This document shows positions 21,585-33,151 of a stretch of 64,000 bases of DNA, in pieces. The translations under genes and the position numbers were made by a program. The notes beneath the pieces were generated by a model. The model was given only the letters and a program-made list of their open reading frames with translations. It had not been told where the DNA came from and made no database searches. Position 1 is the first letter of the stretch, and each line of letters starts with the position of its first letter. This stretch comes from Allodiplogaster sudhausi. Its lineage: Eukaryota; Nematoda; Chromadorea; Rhabditida; Diplogasteridae. The stretch is taken from NCBI GenBank assembly GCA_945643635.1, contig CALZFC010000248.1, positions 2,726,501 to 2,790,500 of the forward strand. The letters are read 5' to 3'.

Positions 21585-22526
21585 TTAGTCCGCCAATGTC
21601 ACTCGAAAGAAATCTCGCTCACTGTCCTCAGGAGCTTTTAGTTCCACTTCCTTGCACATCAGCGGCCCGAGATAAACCCTCTTCGCGAGAACAGCTGGCT
21701 CGCCCTTCTCTTCCTTCTCACTCCACAAACCATCGTCCCACATTTCCACCGTGTTTTGTCCCAGGAGAATGTCCTTTCCATTCTCCACGACGTACACTCC
21801 AGCCATCTTCTCGTTTCCGTTTACTTTCATCTTTACTTCTGCTTTTCCAACGACACGCAGTTTGCTTGCCGCAGCATCGAGCAAATCCTCGCATTGCTTC
21901 TTCCACTCAACCTGAGCTCTTGTGGCTTCTATCTTCCTCATCACTGCTTCCGGAATAGTCGTCACTTCTGAAACCGTGTCCAGAATAGCCTTTTCAACAA
22001 CTCCGTGAATGTCAACGTTGATTCTTTTCAAGGGTCTCCAGAAGATTCCTTCTTCTTTTTCTTCTTCCCCCTCCTTTCTAGTTCTCCTCAATATTGGCAT
22101 GCTTCCATTCTCCTGCGACTCCCACTCACGTATCACATTGTTTGTTCTCGGAATCGGATTTGGTGAAGTACAATTCCTCGCGAAATGCCCTCTTCCTCCA
22201 CACTTGTAACACTGCGACAAATTCGCCATTCCTCCGCCACCGTCACTTGGCCTTCCTCTACCATTCTCTTGCGACACCGGCCTTGTTTCCTGATTCAAGC
22301 CGAAATTTTGAAATTCTCTCCAATTCTGTCCCCTCGGAGCCTTCTGCATCTGTTGCTGATTTTGTCTCTGCGTTTGGTTCTGATCATTTTCAACTGCAAC
22401 TGGCTGCGAATTTTGATATGGCCTAGCATTGGTATTCGCTGGCGCCCTGTACTCCTGCCTGTTCCCTCCAAATCTGCTCGGATGGTACTCCTGAGGTCGG
22501 ACATATCCTGTCTCCGGCCTCCTCAC
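21585..22526 (-). pseudogene. Gag zinc knuckle and protease-like region
   Basis: A Gln/Arg/Asn-rich segment is followed by one CCHC knuckle (CYKCGGRGHFARNC) and a protease-like domain. In the protease-like domain the active-site motif reads ILDTVSEVTTIPE where the family has DTGA or DTGS, so the catalytic Gly is lost. A frame end separates it from the gag frame at about 22530-22570. Confidence 0.75.
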
Positions 22527-22568
22527 TTCTTGCTTCTGATCGCGTCTCGGACTTGGCGCTTGTATTGG

Positions 22569-23186
22569 CTATATCCTGAAACCGGCATCCAGCCTGGTTC
22601 CCCTTTTTTCGACTGTCTCAATTCGCATCGCATGTACCTTAACCGCTTCGTATTTTTCTCGCGGATACGCGCTCTCCATCACTTCAATCAGCTCACGATA
22701 ATAAATCCACCCCGTCAACTGCATGAGCAACTTCTTCGCCAGCATCGGTGCAAGGAACTCATCCGGCATCCCCGGGAATGCACTGCTCGCCAACCGCTGC
22801 AGTCTCATGCACAGAGCACTGACACTCTCCCCGTCTCGCACACTTGCTTCTTCCCACTTCTTTGTTGCATCGTATTCTTTCATGGTTTCATCTCCTCGCA
22901 ACTTCTCTATCATCTTCTCCTTCATCGCACCGTATCCCATGACTTTCTTCCTTGCGAATGATTCGAAGATTAGTCTCGCTTCTCCTTCCAAATGGCTTTT
23001 CAACAAACTGTACATCCGCTTGTCATCTGAGACTAGAATGTACTTCATCTCCAGACTCTCCAGGAATTCTTCGAACTTTCCCAGTCCGCCGTCTCCTTTG
23101 TAGCGACCCACTGGTGGCATCGCCATTGAGATCATGGTATTCGCGTTTCTATCCTCCGCTGACAACGCCTCTGATCCGATCGCCAA
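22569..23186 (-). pseudogene. Gag capsid region of the gypsy element
   Basis: The frame starts near MAIGSEALSAEDRNANTM. It has a capsid-like block (YKGDGGLGKFEEFLESLEMK, then LLKSHLEGEARLIFESFA) and YDATKKWEEASVRDGESVSA with RLQRLASSAFPG, resembling retrotransposon gag. A piece of it is duplicated at 23704-23800. Confidence 0.75.
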
Positions 23187-23189
23187 ACT

Positions 23190-23800
23190 GTCACAAGGAG
23201 AACCGCCTCGATTGCTCTTCTTTCTTCTCCCTCACTTGGTTCCTGACCTCTGCCACTGTCTTCTCCATCTGCGCCTCATTCCTGCGCTTCTCATTCTTTG
23301 GCCTCTTCACCTTATTTCTGCCCAACAGTGAACTTCTTTCACTTTCTGACATTTCTCTGCTTGACTCGGTCATTTTGCTTTTCTTTCTCTTTCGCACCCG
23401 GTCGTCTTTCAATTCGGCACGTAAAATTCCTTGTCCTTGGTCACTTCACTTTTAATTTCTCTTCAAGCTCGGTTGACTTTCAATTCGGCACGTAGCCTCT
23501 CTTGCACTTTGGCACTTCTGCTTTAATTCTTATCTGCGCTTGGTCGACTTTCAATTCCGCTCGTCTTCACCTTATTCCACTTATTCTTTTCTCTGCGGTT
23601 CTCTGGCTTCTCCTGGCTCTCTGGCCGCTCTTGGTTATCTGGTCTCTTTTGGCTCTCTGGCCTTTCTTCAATCTCTGCGCTTCTCTTCAATCTTTGACTT
23701 TCTTCCTTGCGAATGATTCGAAGATTCCATGACTTTCTTCCTTGCGAATGATTCGAAGATTAGTCTCGCTTCTCCTTCCAAATGGCTTTTCAACAAACTG
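23190..23800 (-). repeat. 5' end of the gypsy element with rearranged gag fragment
   Basis: Pyrimidine-rich sequence with short direct repeats (GACTTTCAATTCGGCACG twice, 23402-23495, and a third variant near 23550). A displaced copy of gag bases 22947-23007 sits at 23730-23800, preceded by a further partial copy. It abuts the flanking unit at 23805 with no recognisable LTR, so the 5' end is probably deleted. Confidence 0.6.
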
Positions 23801-23804
23801 TCCC

Positions 23805-23960
23805 ACCGTAGACAAAAGGATAACCTGAGTGAGGAATCAAGACTGCCCGGGGAGAAAGTATCTGCAGAAGGCCAGAGAGGATGGTGTTGCTGAGTTGCGA
23901 TGGCAATGCGGAATGACAGATCTCCAGTGGACATGCGCGTTCCCTGGACTTTAACCCTAT
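23805..23960. repeat. EGAS flanking-unit fragment
   Basis: Shares GAGTTGCGATGGCAATG and neighbouring words with 43765-43790, 57750-57770 and (inverted) about 58285-58305. It lies upstream of EGAS copies elsewhere, so this is an orphan piece of the duplicated unit. Confidence 0.6.
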
Positions 23961-24176
23961 CTGCACAACAAAAATTTATTTGTTTGATACATCGAACTAT
24001 TTCCTTAAATAATTTCACTCTTGCACGGAAGCAATATTGGATGATTTTTGATGCGCAGTTGTTTGACATTACAAACGAACGTGTCGGCATGAGGTCAGCC
24101 CTTTTTGACATACTGTGAGTGGGTGAAATGGGTTGACTATGGTAGCTTATGCCTTTTTGTAGGCCAGGATGATCAT

Positions 24177-25895
24177 TTAAAAGAGCATGTCCGTAAGCTT
24201 GGAGCTCAACCTGCCCCGGGAAAATTGTTTTCGAATTCATTAACAAAAATCATTTTTCTTATACAACTCGACCCGCTCTATTTAATGAGACTAATTTCAT
24301 CATCATCCGATTTTTCCCTTCGGGATATACTACCGTAACCCCGAAAATTCATTGTGCCATAAATTCGTCCAAAACTTGTTTTGTGAAACCATGAACATAT
24401 CATTCGATAGCATTTCGAAAGCGCTTCAAATTTCATCTAGGAACATGTTTTACTAAAATTTTATTTTGGCCGAGAAAATTGGGTCTAAATTATTTTAAGG
24501 GTCAGCATGCCACTTTATGATCATTTCCCCACCCTGACACCTAGCTAGAAAGAAAGAGCGTGAAATTTGCTTATAAATAAGCACCATTCAAGAAAAATCT
24601 GAGGGTACCAATTTTTGCTACGACGCGCGCGATTCGGTCAAAAAGACGCGTTTACGGCGGCCGAGGCACCCTGCAAGCGCATTCAGCGATCCATTACTTT
24701 GCTCAATCTTAACATGAGAAAATCGTAAGTATATCATCTAAGAGCTCTCACAGAGATCTTCAAATGCTACATACATACTTTTATTGAAATATTTATATTT
24801 CTATGGAAAATTTCGTTCTGAACTTTTAGAAGGCTTAAAAAACTATTTTACAAACATTTCCGCATTTCAAAACATACATCGTAAGAAAGAGTGTGAAATT
24901 TTCTACACGATGAACCCTTTCAATAAACTTTCAAGTCTATATTGTTCTCTTATAAGTCATAAGAATCGGGCATGAGCTTAGCACAATTCTTCAACGTAAA
25001 AAAATATTGGAATATTCTAATTCGAATAACCTAATAAATGAAATTCTCGGGCTAAAGGATAAGGATATCGACGTTACTTTACCTATTCTTATGACTTATA
25101 ACAGAACAATATAGACTTGAAAGTTTATTGAAATAGGTTCATCTTGTAGAAAATTTCACGCTCTTTCTTACGATGTATGTTTTGAAATGTGGAAATGTTT
25201 GTAAAATCGTTTTTTAAGCCTTCTAAAAGTTCAGAACGAAATTTTCCATAGAAATATAAATATTTCAATAAAAGTATGTATGTAGCATTTGAAGATCTCT
25301 GTGAGAGCTCTTAGATGATATACTTACGATTTTCTGATGTTAAGATTGAGCAAAGTTATGGATCGCTGAATGCGATTGAAGGGTGCCTCGGCCGCCATAA
25401 ACGCGCCTTTTTGACCGACTCCGCGCATTGCTCGCGTCGTAGCAAAAATTGGTACCCTAAGATTTTTCTTGAATGGTGCTTATTTGGAAGCAAATTTCAC
25501 GCTCTTTCTTTCTAGCTAGGTGTCAGGGTGGGGAAATGATCATAAAGTGGCATGCTGACCCTTCAAATAATTTAGACCCAATTTTCTCGGCCAAAATAAA
25601 ATTTTAGTAAAACATGTCCCTAGATGAAATTTGAAGCACTTTCGAAATGCTATCGAATGATATGTTCATGGTTTCACAAAACAGGTTTTGGACGCATTTA
25701 TGGCACAATGAATTTTCGGGGTTACGGTAGTGTATCCCGAAGGGAAAAAATCGGATGATGATGAAATTAGTCTCATTATATAGAGCGGGTCGAGTTGTAT
25801 AAGAAAAATGATTTTTGTTAATGAATTCGAAAACAATTTTCCCGGGGCAGGCTGCCTTAAGGGCATGCTCGACTCTTACAGAGAAGCTCTCTTAA
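24177..25895. mobile_element. Large fold-back element 1, TTAA-bounded
   Basis: Arms of about 750 bp (24211-24970 and 25090-25850) are near-perfect inverted copies around a spacer of roughly 110 bp. TTAA lies at both outer limits (24177-24180 and 25892-25895), followed inward by an imperfect terminal repeat containing the CTGCCCCGGG box. No protein-coding frame. TTAA duplication is typical of piggyBac-type insertion, so this may be a non-autonomous fold-back relative. Confidence 0.8.
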
Positions 25896-26069
25896 GTGAC
25901 ATGCATAGTGACGATTTAGCGCTTCTATTTGTTTCGTCTGCGTATTCTCTCGTATCTACATTAGGTGTGTAAAGTAGTCCTTTCACTCTCCAGTCTATAT
26001 CGACTTTTTCTGATGAAGTCCTTGGAGAGTAGAGAGGGGTTTCCGTTGATGTGTACTGGGGAGCGATGG

Positions 26070-26076
26070 TGGTGAG

Positions 26077-26157
<81 letters not shown>
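26070..26157. repeat. (GA)n microsatellite
   Basis: Nearly pure GA tract between the two fold-back elements. Confidence 0.9.
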
Positions 26158-26162
<5 letters not shown>

Positions 26163-26203
26163 TGCGTGGGGAAGCTGGTTTCCGGGTGGCTGACGAATAT
26201 CAT

Positions 26204-28110
26204 TTAAGAGATCCTCTCTGTAAGGATCAAGCAGCCCTCCATGGGGGCCTGCCCCAGGGTAAAAATTTTTGATTTGGCTATCCAAAATTTAATCAGGGGT
26301 ACCTATGCGCACTATGAAGAAAATTAGAAGGTCAATTTTGTTATAAAATTTTTTTCCTTGATTGGGCATGCAAAAGTAGGGGAAAAGTTTAAGTGCACAT
26401 AACTTTCTTTAACAGCAATACTTCTCAATTTTCTTTTTTTTATTGGCATCATCGTTGGATTCTAAACAAAAACTGCCCAGATGTTTAAGTCAACTATTAC
26501 ATTTTCACAACGAAAAATTACTTTTAATATTTGAATTTGACGGTTAAGTACCTTATACTCATTTGTGTGTGGGTGTTAAATCTCAAAATGTAGAGCATTA
26601 AAAACTGTATGACATACCTTCTTTTCGTTTAGCCTGGATGTCTCCTAAGCTGTCAAAAATAGCCTCAAATTGGCGTACCTCGTATCTGTGGGATTCAAGG
26701 AATGCGTGAAAAAGAAGTTAAATTCTTGTTGTAACATAAAATGAATCATTTCTTTCGATTCAGCTTGTTTCTTTTCATAAAATCTCTCCACCAAAATTTC
26801 ATAAAAATATCAATTTCCATGAAAATAACGCATTTTTCGATTTTTCTGCAATTGTCAGAAAATGACCTAAAACTATTCAAAGCGCTGTATTTTCAATGTT
26901 TTCAGCGAGAACAGAATGCGGATAATACTGTTCAGTACGCGGCAAAATTCTCTACATCATACATCCATTACATCTCGATTGGGCGTTCCCACCAATGACA
27001 GTATCGATTTTCCTATGGCGGTCGCCTCAAAACTGACAGATCCGCATTTTCCAACTTTTCGTGCAATCTTAATGTTTCGTACTCATCCAATACATCATTC
27101 TGCTCCACGAAGCACAATAAGGTAAGAATCGATGTTTGTTTTGCAGATTTCGTGTGGTAAAGGCCTGCAAAAGGGTTTGGACGCGCGCGGATTTGAACCT
27201 GCGACATGCACAACCAATTGGCGAAAATGACATACAAAAATTCATTTCTGGAAAATGCCAAAGCCAATCTTAAAGGTTGACCTATCAACCGATAGCTATT
27301 TTTGCGCTCTATCGAAAATAAATATAAAATAAGTGGCCAAAATATTCGAACCCAAAAAAGTAGATCAAACAATCTATACATCATAACGTGATGTATGTGA
27401 TAGTCGAACAATCGAGATGTAATGGATGTATGATGTAGAGAATTTTGCCGCGTACTGAACAGTATTATCCGCATTCTGTTCTCGCTGAAAACATTGAAAA
27501 TACAGCGCTTTGAATAGTTTTAGGTCATTTTCTGACAATTGCAGAAAAATCGAAAAATGCGTTATTTTCATGGAAATTGATATTTTTATGAAATTTTGGT
27601 GGAGAGATTTTATGAAAAGGAACAAGCTGAATCGAATGAAATGATTCATTTTATGTTACAACAAGAATTTAACTTCTTTTTCACGCATTCCTTGAATCCC
27701 ACAGATCCGAGGTACGCCAATTTGAGGCTATTTTTGACAGCTTAGGAGACATCCAGGCTAAACGAAAAGAAGGTATGTCATACAGTTTTTAATGCTCTAC
27801 ATTTTGAGATTTAACACCCACACACAAATGAGTATAATGTACTTAACCGTCAAATTCAAATATTAAAAGTAATTTTTCGTTGTGAAAATGTAATAGTTGA
27901 CTTAAACATCTGGGCAGTTTTTGTTTAGAATCCAACGATGATGCCAATAAAAAAAGAAAGTTGAGAAATATTGAGTTTGAGGCGAGATACGTCTATTCAT
28001 AAAGTATACATACTTTCAACTGTTCACACAAAACTATGTTTTCATGCTCGAAATAAAACATCTGGATCTGGGGCAGGCCCTACTGGAGGCATACGGAGAG
28101 GCTCTCTTAA
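26204..28110. mobile_element. Large fold-back element 2, TTAA-bounded
   Basis: Inverted arms of about 550 bp (about 26430-26985 and 27410-27975) surround a unique spacer of roughly 420 bp. The ends carry TTAA (26204-26207, 28107-28110) and the same terminal words as element 1 (AAGAGA..CTCTCTGTAAG and GCCTGCCCC). The arm interiors are unrelated to element 1. The matching open frames on opposite strands at 26741 and 27649 are the two arms read outward and are not evidence of a gene. Confidence 0.8.
27170..27240 (-). other. tRNA-like / SINE-like fragment in the spacer of element 2
   Basis: On the minus strand GCAGGTTCAAATCC matches a tRNA T-arm (B-box) consensus and is preceded by AATTGGTTGTGCATG, which resembles an A-box/D-arm region at short distance. 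A full cloverleaf was not found, so this is at most a 3' tRNA half or a tRNA-derived repeat. Confidence 0.3.
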
Positions 28111-28149
28111 TGGTCAAAGTTGAAACGAGGAGGCGGTTGCACAAGGAAG

Positions 28150-28500
28150 AGTTGGTTCGTTCTGAGTGATTGCCGTGGGTTGGCGAGGTGGCAGCGCTGG
28201 AATTCAGATTCGTTGCCGCATTGTTGTTGTTGTGAGGCGTGGGCGGAATCGATTATTGTTGCGTATCGGGTGCGGAGCGTGAGGAACCGCGGTATACGTG
28301 ATATTTAAGAGCTTGATTGATTCAGGATGAAGTCAGACCGAGTGAAGCAACTCAGGAGGCAGCGGGAAGGCTGCAGGCGAGCGAGGACGAGAAGAAATGG
28401 GAGAAGGAGTAAGGCCAAAGAGAATCTCATGCTAGCGTTGGACGAAGTAATACAGAAAAAGAAAGATACTGGAGGTGGGGAATAGCAACAAGAGGATCGT
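28150..28500 (+). repeat. Second copy of dispersed repeat with a short basic ORF
   Basis: 28258-28335 matches 17865-17942. The ATG at 28327 opens a frame rich in Arg and Lys that stops at about 28486 (ends KKKDTGGGE). It may be the 5' end of a transposon gene; nothing downstream supports a complete protein. Confidence 0.45.
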
Positions 28501-28598
28501 TGTAGGTGAAAAGTATACGGAGTATTTTGAAGGTTTCAAAACGAATTTTTGCATCTACCATTCTCTCGCATGCACAAATCTTTAATTGAAAAGACAAA

Positions 28599-28800
28599 TA
28601 CAGTGGCGCTCATAAAAACTGGGAATTACTGTGTTTTTGGATCTAACTTTTTAAGGATCTGACAATTTAAATGAAACTTTCAGGGTTTCTTCGTTATACT
28701 ACCATGGTACTAGTTAGCAGTAAATTGGCTTCGTTGATCCACTATTGATCAAGAAAAAAGCAATAATTTAGAATCACCCGGATTGCACATTTTCCACGAG
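28599..28800 (+). mobile_element. Tc1/mariner-like terminus (solo or truncated)
   Basis: TA is followed by CAGTGGCGCTCATAAAAACT, close to the start of Tc1/mariner inverted repeats. It interrupts a flank (28540-28598) that is continuous at 2380-2440 downstream of EGAS-A. No transposase frame and no opposite terminus were found. Confidence 0.5.
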
Positions 28801-29211
28801 TGTCCGTGCTTTCTTTGTTTCTAACCTCTCACTCTCTCATTCTCTCTCACTCCCACAGTCTATTTCTCGGTCTCGCTACACTTCTTTCATTGTCTCGCTT
28901 TTGTTAGTGCGAAGTGAGCAGGGCACTATCGACAGAGACGTTTTCACCATATTCAAAAAAAAAATGCTAAATACTGATTTTCATAAAGCGAGACCACCAC
29001 TAATCGATTTTTAAACTAGATCATATATGATTATGAAAGAAACAGCTACATATTTATTCGTCGGATACTTTCTTTAATGTACACACTATAGACATTGGCG
29101 TGAATAGATGCAGAATTTTCAAACATATCTTAAAGTATTATCTTTATGATCAAGTATTTAAATAATTATTTTGTAAAGAAAAATTGGCAAAGTCTGCATC
29201 TTGTGAAGATC

Positions 29212-29747
29212 TCAGGATGCTAGACTCGTCTGGCAAAAAAGGAAGAGGAGGAGTCCCATCTCCGCGATGTATGAGATTGAAAGTCCAAGCAAAGCACCGC
29301 CAAACGAGCCAGCCGCACCGATCAGAGTGCTCAGCTCAAAGTATTTGCTTAAATGAAACATATAAATAAATACAACAAATTAGGATAGATTTAACTCCAG
29401 TGCACAAGGTAATTGATTTCATATTCCGCTTCCTGCAGGAAAAAAAAGACTAAAACCGAGTTTCTGTGATGCTCTGTAGGTGATCCGACGTTGCTACTGC
29501 CCAGAAAGACATGAACTTCACTCTGAGGAAATTAAAGAAATTATTTTATTGTTCTTTTGTAATTGTGCGATTAATATATTAAAAAAATTGGGGAATATTT
29601 CGCTCTTTAAATGGAAAAATCGTACCGTGCTCGTCTTGTTACATGTTCTATACGAATGATCACGAGTCGCGTTCACACAAGCCAACTGCAATTTCATTGA
29701 TGTCAATATCATTCTCCTAACTCTGTCAAATTTCTCTCCCACTCTCG

Positions 29748-29788
<41 letters not shown>

Positions 29789-32700
29789 TTCTCTTCCTCC
29801 CTTTCTCGATGACTTCACCCTGGTTGGCATTTGAACTGTCAAAGAGAAAACGTGGAATTGCTCGCTCTGGCAAGCGGGAGGACAGAAACATTCGCTTGTC
29901 TTCTCTGCTAATCGAGCCGTCGCTTCAGCTACGCACGTCGACCCTTCATCCATGCATAATCAAGTTATTGTTTGCAGTATATTAAATTTATTTTTTGGGC
30001 CAAAACATTTAAAATAATTAATATTTAAAACTGAACAACAATATTTAGAAGAAGATTCAGTTGAAATCGTACAAGTTCCATAATCGCAGGCCAGAATTGT
30101 GCTCGGTTTCGGGAAACTCGCGTCCATGCAAGCGCATGAAGCGAAGATAACGTCTTGCTGGCACGAGCGAAAACAGCTCTGGAACTAGAATTCAGGAGAA
30201 GAGAGTTCAAAGCCAAAGCAACACTTTAGACTATGCATTGATTTTGCTAATATATCTGCTGATTAGATCTTGCTAACGAATTTAGTATCCGATGCATCGG
30301 TTTAATTTACTGATTTGTTCACTTCAACTGAGTAGCCGCCGCCTAAGTCGAACGAGGCAACTTCGGCTGATGAATGCACGCAGCTATCGAGGAGGCGAAT
30401 TGACTTCTGGAAATATGATAGTTATTTTCAATAATAGTTATAATAATGCAATACTTACATCAATGTCACATTTATCCGAAAGGGTACCTTGTTCACTTGG
30501 AAATAGCTGGATGTAGCATCTAGAGAAGTATGCAGAGGCGACTCCATCGATATTTCTTGGCCGGCTGTAAATGTTCTTGTTCCTCTTGTTTACTGATTTA
30601 AAAAAAACCGGTCAGAAAAATCATTGTGGGCTCTAGCATAATACATCTGATTCGCTGGAAACGACTTGAAGACAACAAAGCACTAACGTTGAGCGATAAA
30701 GACATTGACACCGCTGACTTCATTCCATCCCGGACTTTCATGAGGCATCGAATTTAACTTCACTCGAAGTTCTTTAGTTGATGAAAACAGGGTGTTCTTA
30801 TTATCATTAAATGTAATATAAACTTTTTAAACTACCTTGGTCATCGCGCTGAAAGGCGGAAGATAAAATAAATGTACTGTCCAACCTCCTCGTTGACCAA
30901 TATGACGAGTGCGTAAAGAGTCATTTGAATTTATAGTGAAACAAGTACCGAGAGAAGGGTCGAAATGCTCCGTGAACAATTCCCTTAATTAATAATAACT
31001 ACTATATTAATATTGGCTGCCTTCGGGTGACTCTGAGACTAAGAGGCACTCTCTCATTCTCGTGTGCTATGTCGCACAAACCCTCTGAATCAAAATAGCA
31101 AATGCGCGAATGAGAGTGGGAATTTGAAATCTCAATAATTTTTAGGTGATCGCTCTCCATTAACCGTACCCGATCTTGAACTCACTCTCTCTCTCTCACT
31201 CTCTCCTTCTCTTTCTCTCTCTTTCTTTCTCTCTCTTTCTTTCTCTCTCTTTCTTTCTCTCTTTCTCTCTTTCTTTCTCTCGTCCTCTTACCCTATCTTG
31301 ATCTCCCTCCGTCCAAATGCCGCATACTCGATGATGTCCTAGATCTTCCAGCTCATCTCCCTCAGCCGCTCCTCTCCGAGTGGCGCGAGCAGAGAGGGAA
31401 GAGCCGCCCGGAAGACGCCCGGCGAAGAGTGACTGCGGGACATCAGCTAACCATAATATAATATTAATTTTTAAAAAGTATTTGATAATTAATTAACGAA
31501 AATGTCACTCAGATATTGGTTACAAACTGAATTCCGAAAATGCAAAACCAGCCTCAAGGACTACATCTTTGGCTGCTTTTGCAAGATCGGCGACTTTTTG
31601 AAGTTCGCATGTAGTTGTCGTACTTGTCGAAGTCGTCGTTGACGTCGTGGTCTCTGAAGTCAACTCCATGCTCAGAGAGAATATTTATTAAGAAATAGCT
31701 AGTATTTCCATTCGACATCCTACTGCTGTTTTTAAATTTTCAATTCTTTTCATATGTATGTATATTTCCAAACGTTTGAAGCGTCATGACCAATTCTTAG
31801 TAGATGTTGATTAAAAATCGGCGGCCACTACTTTTTGCTTTAATTAAATTAATTCCGTGATAAACTAAATACATGCACAATTTAATTGCAGCCGATAAAA
31901 AAAAGGAAAAACAAACTTTCCACACAGGCATCGATGATATTTTGGTCCATTTTAAAGGATCCTTCTGAAGATGCAAACATTTTGGAGATCCGACATTTAT
32001 TGATAGAATGTCTTTTCAATAAGTAAGGATGCACAAACCGTTTGTGCACGTGAAAAAGGAAACATCCACCTCGTTCCGACTGGTGTCGCTACAAAATAAG
32101 GAGGTGCCGGCGCGATTGGGAAGGCCGACAGCAACGTTTCCCGGCAAGAAGTGATAGATATGGTCGGAAATCTGTCAATTCCAGGTTCTTCCTTTTCTTC
32201 CTCATCACAACCATTTGCATAATACAAGTGCTCAAACAAAGCGTGCCCAACATATCGAATACAATCGTAGGAACTCACTAGCCGATTTGTTTTTTTTTAC
32301 ATTTTCAAAAGAATAAACTCACAATATAAAAAAATATTCATCAAGAAAAGAAACAGCTTAAAAACGAAACACTGAGACATAAGATTTTTTCATTTCCAGA
32401 GTTGAAAGCACAAACTACTAATTCTAGGCAAATTACCAAATCCGCTGTGCCGTGTATATCACCTACGAAGATTATCATATCTGCGATATATGTAACTATT
32501 CCGTTTGCCCTGGCGAAGTGTGTACTTTTGAGTGCCGCGCGACTGTTTCGAAGTGCTGTGGGGTATGGGTAGAAAAGGAGGGCGGATAAGGAAAAATAAT
32601 TAATATATGACCTTAATGTCACATTCGCCTTCCGAGTAGGCACTCTCATTCTCGCGTGCTATTTCACAGGTCACACACACCCGCTGCCTGGAAATAGCAC

Positions 32701-33151
32701 GCGCGTATGAGAGTGCGGACGGCTGCTGCTATTAGAAATGTCGCATAATTTTTGTTTCAGTGATCCTCCTCCTTTAATCTCACAAGTGTGCTTTAGTAGA
32801 GTATGGGTTTAAAAGAAATTTCTACGAATTCTAACATGGCCGTAAGCGAGTCTTCCAGTGGTGCATGTGATGATGCAAGACTCGCCGTCATCCGAGTTCA
32901 TGACGACGTTGTCGTAGCAGACCTTCGTTGTCACGCAATCGGCGCATATCATGTCGTCGCATCCGGAGTTGTACGTCGTGTCATAAGACGGCCCGTTAGT
33001 GTAATTGATTTTTTTTCCTGAAAAAAGGAGAAAAATTGTTTTTTTTTTCTAATAATAAACATTCTTCTTATGTTAAATTGACGAATCGCTCACCCAGAAT
33101 GGACGCAGAAAGTGCGGCAATGTAGAACAAATATTGTAGAGTACTGTACAT
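29212..33151 (-). CDS. EGAS-like DEG/ENaC channel B (divergent N-terminus, in-frame stop)
   Basis: Exon 1 (33094-33151) encodes MYSTLQYLFYIAALSASIL, a signal or anchor segment. Exon 2 (from about 33020) joins in phase and encodes a Cys-rich stretch (SYDTTYNSGCDDMICADC, then DDGESCIITC) that parallels the YDQGCDATSWDLVC exon of copy D. Read without further splicing it ends at 32809. A possible exon lies at 31997-32278. About 31540-31670 fuses a Thr/Ser tract to LQKVADLAKAAKDVVLEAGF, so the EGF exon is missing. At 31290-31445 the conserved KIEDIIEY reads KI-stop-DIIEY (TAG at 31339-31341). The downstream channel exons run from 30983 to 29212: GTCFTINSN, SCFRSCQQDVIFASCACMDA, ECFCPPACQSE, and a final helix GGALLGLSISYIAEMGLL. 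Probably a pseudogene or a sequence error. Confidence 0.6.
31047..31120. repeat. ~75-bp palindromic repeat, copy 2
   Basis: Lies in the intron of EGAS-B that is homologous to the insertion site in EGAS-A. The left arm ends CATTCTCGTGTGCTAT and the right arm starts AAAATAGCAAATGCGCG, around the core CGCACAAACCCT. Confidence 0.75.
31195..31285. repeat. CTTT/CT-rich microsatellite
   Basis: Interspersed CTCTTTCT repeats directly after the splice donor of the EGAS-B exon. Confidence 0.8.
32433..32592 (+). other. Possible plus-strand Cys-rich exon
   Basis: After the acceptor AATTCTAG a plus-strand frame encodes eight Cys in about 45 residues (ICDICNYSVCPGEVCTFEC, then KCCG) and stops at 32590. 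Its density of Cys suggests a secreted mini-protein exon, but no upstream exon or start was found, and it lies within the span of the minus-strand EGAS-B locus. It could be an inverted fragment of an EGAS Cys-rich exon. Confidence 0.3.
32640..32716. repeat. ~75-bp palindromic repeat, best copy
   Basis: 26-bp arms (32640-32665 and 32691-32716) match with two mismatches around a 25-bp loop rich in CA. This is the most symmetrical member of the family and serves as its reference. Confidence 0.85.

Larger units (their letters stand above)
18309..23186 (-). mobile_element. Decayed Ty3/gypsy-type LTR retrotransposon
   Basis: Gag, zinc knuckle, protease-like, reverse transcriptase, RNase H and integrase regions follow one another on the minus strand in Ty3/gypsy order. 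Frame interruptions occur near 21580 (TAA between protease and RT), near 21020-21130 (frameshift with loss of about ten residues before the FSTLDL box), near 20344 (stop between RT and RNase H) and near 19687 (TGA before the integrase core). No 5' LTR was found. The element is therefore inactive on its own. Confidence 0.9.

Noticed and set aside
21242..21958. Plus-strand 238-residue ORF over the retrotransposon
   Set aside because: It lies antisense to the protease and RT frames, which carry recognisable motifs.
26741..27649. Two nearly identical ~80-residue ORFs on opposite strands
   Set aside because: They are the same sequence in the two arms of fold-back element 2, with no start context or family.
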